NCBI GenBank assembly: GCA_019413925.1
Contig: DXMY01000008.1
Coordinates: forward strand, 1 to 35,734
DNA from: Collinsella sp.
GTDB taxonomy: Bacteria; Actinomycetota; Coriobacteriia; Coriobacteriales; Coriobacteriaceae
Length of the DNA: 35,734 nt
Direction: 5' to 3'
Shown here: piece after piece, positions 31,464 through 35,734 of the stretch
Layout of the letters: every line of letters begins with the position of its first letter
Numbering within the stretch: the stretch's first letter is position 1
Translations under genes and position numbers: made by a program
The notes under the pieces: model-generated
What the model saw: only the letters and a program-made list of their open reading frames with translations
Told to the model about the DNA's origin: nothing
Databases searched by the model: none

Positions 31464-32387
31464 TTATGACGGTCGTGCCGCGGTGGAAGACGCACGGTCG
31501 CCCTGCAGGAGCTGACGGTAGGGGAGGAAGCCGATGAACGAGACGACCGCCTGCGAGTGCGCGGCATTCCGCTTGAGGTAGAGCCTGACCTCGGAGGTCG
31601 TCGCGGGCTCAAGCGGCACCAGGGCTACCTTTCCGCTGGCAAGCGATTCCGCCGGCTTGCGCATGAGGAATGAGACACCGGCGCCGCGTGCGACAAGAGA
31701 GATGATGTTCTCGGCTCGTTTGCCGGTGAACGTAACACGTGGGCCAAATCCAGCTTCTCGACAAAGGGAAAGGACGAGCTCGCTTACGAACGAGCCTTGG
31801 GGAAGCATGAGGAAATTCTCGTCGATAAGGTCGTCTATCTCGACGGTGTCACGTTCGGCGAGTGGATGGTCGAGCGAAAGGACGGCCACGAGCCGGTCGG
31901 TCGTAAAGGGAATCTTTTTGAACTCTGGCTCGATGGCGCCGCTGTCACGGATGAAGGCCAGGTCAATGTCCTCGTGCAGGAGCATGCGCTTGAGTGTGTC
32001 GCCCTCGCCTTCGATGAGCTCGACAGAATATGAGGGGTTCGCCTGCTGAAAATCGATGACGGCGTCCGTGATCCCATAAGGGGCCATAATGGGGATAGAA
32101 CCTACGGTGAGGTGCTCGAGCGGCTCACCTGCACCTATTTGAATGGCGGCAAGATAGCGATGCTGAAGCGTCGCAATTTTTTGAGCATAGGGGAGAAGCG
32201 CTTCACCTTGCGCGGTGAGTGTTACGTGGCGCTTGCTTCGATCGATGAGCTTGCAGCCGAGTTCGTGCTCCATTGCCATGATGTGCTTGGAGAGGGTTGA
32301 TTGCGACATGAAAAGCAGTTCCGCCGCATCAAGAAACGTGCGTGACTGCGCTAAGATGGCGAATTCGCCAAAGCGGCTGATGTCCAT
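31464..32387 (-). CDS. LysR-family transcriptional regulator
   Basis: This 307-residue regulator has an N-terminal winged HTH (about 1-60; FLDAAELLFMSQSTLSKHI) and an effector domain (about 90-300; TVGSIPIMAPYGITDAVIDF is the first segment). The start is ATG 32387 with GGAGG 7 nt before it. It is convergent with the amidohydrolase-ceramidase-PTS operon across a terminator and follows a peptide deformylase gene on the same strand by 36 nt. It may control the operon through the TATTCCA/TGGAATA palindrome at 26161-26177, although this is only positional inference. Its effector is unknown. Confidence 0.92.
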   Translation of the reverse strand: MDISRFGEFAILAQSRTFLDAAELLFMSQSTLSKHIMAMEHELGCKLIDRSKRHVTLTAQGEALLPYAQKIATLQHRYLAAIQIGAGEPLEHLTVGSIPIMAPYGITDAVIDFQQANPSYSVELIEGEGDTLKRMLLHEDIDLAFIRDSGAIEPEFKKIPFTTDRLVAVLSLDHPLAERDTVEIDDLIDENFLMLPQGSFVSELVLSLCREAGFGPRVTFTGKRAENIISLVARGAGVSFLMRKPAESLASGKVALVPLEPATTSEVRLYLKRNAAHSQAVVSFIGFLPYRQLLQGDRASSTAARPS

Positions 32388-32423
32388 AGGGAGGCCTCCG
32401 GTACCCTCATTTTGGCAGGTGGC

Positions 32424-32834
32424 CTAAACCACGACGCCATTGCAGTGGTCGATTTCGTGCTGGATGATCTCGGCGGTGTAGCCCGAGAAGTTTTTGATGC
32501 GGTGAACGAAGTTCTCGTCCAAATACTCAACCTTAATGCGGCGATAGCGGGTACAGGGACGCTCGCCGATCAGCGAGAGGCATCCTTCGCTCGTCTGATA
32601 GGCATTGACCTGCTCAAGAATTTGAGGGTTGTACATCAGGAGTGTCCTGTTGCCGTCCTTTACGCAGATGATGCGTTTGCGCACGCCAATCATGTTGGCG
32701 GCGAGGCCCACGCACTCGTGCTCATGCTCGTGGAGTGTATCCAGGAGGTCCTGCCCGGTCGCGGCATCGTCGGGTCCCGCGTCTTCGGAAGGCAGGCGCA
32801 AAAAGAACTCGGATTTCATGATGGGCTTAATCAT
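32424..32834 (-). CDS. def: Peptide deformylase, short form
   Basis: This 136-residue metalloenzyme removes the formyl group from N-formylmethionyl peptides. All three active-site motifs are intact: GLAANMIG (43-50, with Asn-Met in place of Pro-Gln), EGCLS (83-87, metal-ligand Cys) and QHEIDH (125-130, two His ligands and the catalytic Glu). The size is that of the short deformylases of anaerobic Gram-positives. The start is ATG 32834, with GAGGAG 6 nt upstream; longer starts have no site. It precedes the LysR gene by 36 nt on the same strand. Compare the related protein at 18364-18783, which lacks the catalytic Glu. Confidence 0.92.
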   Translation of the reverse strand: MIKPIMKSEFFLRLPSEDAGPDDAATGQDLLDTLHEHEHECVGLAANMIGVRKRIICVKDGNRTLLMYNPQILEQVNAYQTSEGCLSLIGERPCTRYRRIKVEYLDENFVHRIKNFSGYTAEIIQHEIDHCNGVVV

Positions 32835-33039
32835 GGCGGGCTCCTCATGTCTCATGCTTTCGTGGACTTTTAATAATAGCGCGGAAGGAAAGTTGTGCGT
32901 CCGCGTTACAATCTTTCGACGTTGGACCATGTTGTCAGACTCGTCGTGTACGGCGTCTGGCGTAAGTCTAGGGCTCATTTTTCGTCCTGGACTGTTCCTC
33001 TGGGGCGATGCAACTGTCGTTCCAAGAGGAAGGAAATGC

Positions 33040-34455
33040 ATGGGGAGCAAATCTCAGCAACAAGTTCAAGTAACGCCATCGGCCACTGCGGCGCTTCTCG
33101 TCGTTATGTATATTGCGGCCTTTGTTGCCGCGTTTAACGAGAACATCATTAACGTGGCGTTGCACGACATTATGGCGGCCTTTTCGGTGAGTGCCACCAC
33201 GGCGCAGTGGCTCGTCTCGGGCTACATGATTGTGACGTCGATCTTTACGGCCATCATGGCCTTCCTGTCCGGCCGTTTCTCGACGCGCAAGCTGTTGTTT
33301 TTCGCATGCGGATGTATGGTCGCCGGCGAAGTCCTGTGTCTGATCGCTCCGTCGTTTAGCGTTTTGCTGCCAAGTCGTATTTTACAGGCTGCGGGATCGG
33401 GCATCTTGTTTCCGCTCATGATGAACGTGGTGCTGTCTTGCGCCCCGCGCGAGAAGCTCGGTCTGTATCTGAGCCTGGGTGGTGCCTGCATTACGCTAGG
33501 GCCGGCGTTTGGACCTGTGATCAGCGGTCTTATGTGCACGTTGTTTGGCTGGAGGGCGGTGTTCGTAGTGCCGCTGGTGGCCGGCATTGTGGTCGCTGCG
33601 GCGGGCGTAAAGCTTGTTCAGAATGTCGGAGAGCGCTCGAACACCACGCTTGATATTCTGTCGGTTGTTTTGCTCGCCGCCGGCATTACGGCATTTGTGT
33701 ATTCCGTAGGCGAGTTCTCGACCAATCTGATTGCCGGCATCGTGACGCTTATCGCCGCCATTGTGCTGCTCGGCCTGTTTGCGGCCCGCCAGCTCAAACT
33801 CGAGCATCCGGTGCTTAACGTGCGTCCCATGGCGAGCGTTCGTTTTTGGCCTGCGTGCCTGCTTGTGGTGGTGTCGATGATGACAACGTTCTCGATGAGT
33901 GTTTTGTTGCCGCTCTATTTTGAGGGCACATACGGCATGACCGCACTTGTTGCGGGCCTGCTCATTTTGCCGGCAATTGCCTGCAACGCCGTGACCTCGA
34001 TTGTGGGCGGACGCGTGATGGACGCCCGTGGCGCATGGCCGCTGCTGCCGGTCGGCTTTGCCCTGATTGCCGTGGGGCAGACTGCAATCTCGATGACGGC
34101 GGCAAGCATGAACATCGGCGTTGTCGTGGCACTGACCGTTGTAGTGTATGCCGGAGTCGGTTTGGTGCTGAGCCCCTCGCAGACGGCCGGCTTGGAGACG
34201 CTGCCTGCCGCTGAACATCCTCACGGAACGGCATTGCTCAACACGTGGAACATGATTGCCGCATCGTTTGGCCCGTCGCTGTTTATCGGCCTGCTCTCGA
34301 GTTCTGCGGCGACTGCCGGCGCCGCTGGCATTGCGACCGACGTTACCCAAGCGATTGGATTTGCAGCTGCCGTGCGCGTGGCGGCTGTAATTGCCGTGGT
34401 CGGGTTCGTGACATCGCTGGTGTACGCTCGTCGCGAGTCACACATGTCGCATTAA
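33040..34455 (+). CDS. MFS exporter, DHA2-like (drug:H+ antiporter type)
   Basis: This 471-residue membrane protein has about 13-14 predicted helices. DHA2 features are NENIINVALHDIMAAF in helix 1 and SATTAQWLVSGYM following, motif A-like GRFSTRKLLF between helices 2 and 3, and the antiporter motif C-like GGACITLGPAFGPVISG in helix 5. The start is ATG 33040 after AGAGGAAGGA; the open frame further upstream is antisense to the deformylase gene. It is monocistronic, with 205 bp of upstream DNA in which I see no firm promoter. The substrate is unknown, possibly a drug or metabolite. Confidence 0.9.
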   Translation: MGSKSQQQVQVTPSATAALLVVMYIAAFVAAFNENIINVALHDIMAAFSVSATTAQWLVSGYMIVTSIFTAIMAFLSGRFSTRKLLFFACGCMVAGEVLCLIAPSFSVLLPSRILQAAGSGILFPLMMNVVLSCAPREKLGLYLSLGGACITLGPAFGPVISGLMCTLFGWRAVFVVPLVAGIVVAAAGVKLVQNVGERSNTTLDILSVVLLAAGITAFVYSVGEFSTNLIAGIVTLIAAIVLLGLFAARQLKLEHPVLNVRPMASVRFWPACLLVVVSMMTTFSMSVLLPLYFEGTYGMTALVAGLLILPAIACNAVTSIVGGRVMDARGAWPLLPVGFALIAVGQTAISMTAASMNIGVVVALTVVVYAGVGLVLSPSQTAGLETLPAAEHPHGTALLNTWNMIAASFGPSLFIGLLSSSAATAGAAGIATDVTQAIGFAAAVRVAAVIAVVGFVTSLVYARRESHMSH

Positions 34456-34607
34456 TGTGTGCACATAGATTCTGCAGCTAGATTGGATGGCGACACCATA
34501 AACTAATGGACGTTTTGCCGAGAGGCATGAATGTTTAAAGCGCAAAGAGTGCGCGACGGGCCCCGCGAATGGGGCGATGATGCCCGAGAGGGCCAAGAAG
34601 GAGTCTC

Positions 34608-35519
34608 ATGTCCGAGAACGAAGAGATCATGAACGAGACCGAGAACGAGACCATGGCTGCCGAGGTTGAGGCAGTCGAGACCGTGGAGACCGAAGCTTCC
34701 GAGGTTGAGGCTGCTGACGAGGTTTCCGCCGAGGAGGAGGCCGAGGTTGTCGAGGCCGCCGTTGATTACGATGACGAAGAGCTGATGGACAAGATGCAGA
34801 AGGCCGCCCGCCTGCTGCGTAGCCGTCGCTTTGCTATTTCTAAGGAGGAGGAGGCCAAGGCCGAGCGCATGGCGAACATCGAGCGCGCCATCAAGCTTCT
34901 TGACCTCAAGCCCAAGATGGAGCAGAAGGAAATGTCCGACCTGCTGGGCATGCGCCTCCGTGAGCTCGATGGCCTGATGGCCGAGGCCGAGGCTGCCGAT
35001 CTGGTCGGCCGCATCGACGACGCCGAGGGCGATATGCGCAAGATCGTCGTCTTCGCTGCCGAGGATGCCGCTGAGGGCCTGGTCGAGCTTGCCAACAAGA
35101 AGGAGAAGCTCCTGCCCGAGCTTTCTTACGAGGAGGCCACCGAGCTGATGGCCGCTCTCGATAAGGTTATCGCTCCGCTCGTCGCCATGGGCCTGGACGA
35201 GGACCGCGGTCCTCGCGGCGGCCGTGACGATCGCGGTGGCCGTGGCGGCGACCGTGGCGGTCGCGGCGGCTTTGGTGATCGCGGTGGCCGTGGCGGCGAC
35301 CGTGGCGGTCGCGGTGGCGATCGCGGTGGCCGCGGCGGCTTTGGTGACCGTGGCGGCGACCGTGGCGGTCGCGGCGGCTTTGGCGGCAACCGTGGTGGCT
35401 ATGGCGATCGCGGTGGCAACCGTGGCGGCCGTGGCGGCAACCGTGGTAACGACCGCGGCGGTCGCGGCGGCGACCGTGGCGGCCGCAACGGCGGCGGCTT
35501 CCGCGGCAACCGCTTCTAG
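34608..35519 (+). CDS. Acidic / MarR-like winged helix / RGG-repeat protein
   Basis: This 303-residue protein has three parts. Residues 1-58 are an acidic low-complexity tail. Residues about 60-200 are helical and resemble a MarR-type winged helix: MEQKEMSDLLGMRLRELDGL (helix-turn-helix), then ADLVGRIDDAEGDMRKIVVFAAED, given here in part, like the MarR wing. Residues 201-303 contain 21 RGG tripeptides in GFGDRGG/GGDRGG arrays with Phe/Tyr and Asn, ending GGGFRGNRF. RGG tails bind RNA and can drive condensate formation, mostly described in eukaryotes. The ATG at 34608 has AAGGAG 5 nt upstream. Its last 31 nt are repeated inverted at the window end. Function unknown; nucleic-acid binding is likely. 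Confidence 0.85.
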   Translation: MSENEEIMNETENETMAAEVEAVETVETEASEVEAADEVSAEEEAEVVEAAVDYDDEELMDKMQKAARLLRSRRFAISKEEEAKAERMANIERAIKLLDLKPKMEQKEMSDLLGMRLRELDGLMAEAEAADLVGRIDDAEGDMRKIVVFAAEDAAEGLVELANKKEKLLPELSYEEATELMAALDKVIAPLVAMGLDEDRGPRGGRDDRGGRGGDRGGRGGFGDRGGRGGDRGGRGGDRGGRGGFGDRGGDRGGRGGFGGNRGGYGDRGGNRGGRGGNRGNDRGGRGGDRGGRNGGGFRGNRF

Positions 35520-35521
35520 GG

Positions 35522-35548
35522 GTTACGCGGTTCTACGAACCGCGTAAC
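35522..35548. terminator. Stem-loop after the RGG gene (mirrored at 35675-35701)
   Basis: GTTACGCGGTTC and GAACCGCGTAAC form a 12-bp stem with a 3-nt loop, 3 nt after the stop codon. There is no T-run, so it may protect mRNA 3' ends or only aid the stronger hairpin downstream. Confidence 0.55.
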
Positions 35549-35590
35549 TAGTTGACGCTGCGCGCCCACCAGAGCGACAACTTGTCATTC

Positions 35591-35631
35591 AAAGAGGACG
35601 GCATGACCAGAAGGTCTATGCCGTCCTCTTT
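35591..35631. terminator. Strong bidirectional terminator at the centre of the inverted repeat
   Basis: AAAGAGGACGGCAT (35591-35604) pairs with ATGCCGTCCTCTTT (35618-35631), extended inside by GACC-agaa-GGTC with one bulged T. A- and T-runs flank it on both sides. Confidence 0.9.
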
Positions 35632-35703
35632 TCATGTCAATTTGTTCGCTCTGGTGGGCGCGCAGCGTCAACTAGTTACGCGGTTCGTAGAACCGCGTAA
35701 CCC

Positions 35704-35734
35704 CTAGAAGCGGTTGCCGCGGAAGCCGCCGCCG
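35704..35734 (-). pseudogene. Last codons of a second, opposed RGG-protein copy, or an artefact
   Basis: The minus strand reads GGGFRGNRF then TAG, identical to the end of the RGG gene at 35489-35519, because it is the right arm of the inverted repeat. Whether a full convergent gene lies beyond the window cannot be seen. Confidence 0.5.

Larger units (their letters stand above)
35489..35734. repeat. 89-bp perfect inverted repeat reaching the window end
   Basis: 35489-35577 and 35646-35734 are exact reverse complements, with 68 bp between them that are themselves imperfectly palindromic. The left arm includes the last 31 nt of the RGG gene with its stop codon. The right arm runs to the last base, so it may continue. 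Either a tail-to-tail inverted duplication or an assembly fold-back at a contig end would give this; see findings. Confidence 0.95.

Noticed and set aside
35200..35515. Short-period DNA repeat resembling a CRISPR or satellite array
   Set aside because: The repetition follows codons for RGG/GDRGG in an open frame; there are no constant repeats with unique spacers.

Overview
The window looks like a Coriobacteriia chromosome fragment, most probably Collinsella from a gut community. This is inferred from the high-GC coding style, the gene set (bile salt hydrolase, TPP-riboswitch thi operon, NCS2 permeases, LysR regulators, GGDEF/EAL proteins) and overall family resemblance; no 16S or other marker gene is present. 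Both ends look like natural contig breaks: the left end lies inside an IS21-family element and the right end inside an 89-bp perfect inverted repeat.

Layout. (1) 1-3164 is a mobile scrapyard: an IS21 element (istB/istA) inserted into an ISL3-family transposase gene, which itself sits beside an AT-richer, 5'-truncated ABC ATPase gene. (2) 3165-3561 has no gene but holds a strongly folded segment closed by a 15-bp long-range helix, a candidate structured ncRNA. (3) 3562-7936 encodes two tandem paralogous c-di-GMP proteins, one GGDEF-PAS-degenerate GGDEF and one with the same block plus a further degenerate GGDEF and an EAL domain. (4) 8261-9130 is a patatin-like lipase. (5) 9232-11262 (minus) is a thiamine salvage operon, thiM - thiamine-binding protein - thiE, behind a TPP riboswitch and terminator. 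A 35-bp inverted repeat separates it from a HAD phosphatase, followed by a LysR regulator and a cobalamin-independent methionine-synthase-like methyltransferase. (6) 14661-18170 holds a uracil permease, a small esterase and a purine permease. (7) 18364-19993 holds an atypical peptide deformylase homologue lacking the catalytic glutamate, then a bile salt hydrolase. (8) 20075-24349 holds Kup potassium transporter, an EamA exporter and its divergent LysR regulator.

(9) 24512-26032 is a fusion of a Cro/CI-type HTH domain to an alanine-type aminotransferase, with a second strong ribosome binding site exactly at the domain junction and an upstream array of TTGAAC half-sites. (10) 26259-31340 is a probable four-gene catabolic operon: degenerate amidohydrolase, two cytosolic neutral-ceramidase-like proteins, and a glucose/beta-glucoside-type PTS EIIBC, with a palindromic operator in front and a LysR gene convergent at its end. 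I regard this as the best candidate for an undescribed pathway. (11) 32424-35519 has a canonical peptide deformylase, an MFS exporter, and a protein joining an acidic tail, a MarR-like winged helix and 21 RGG repeats.

Most genes are separated by clear stem-loop terminators. No tRNA, rRNA or CRISPR array was seen.
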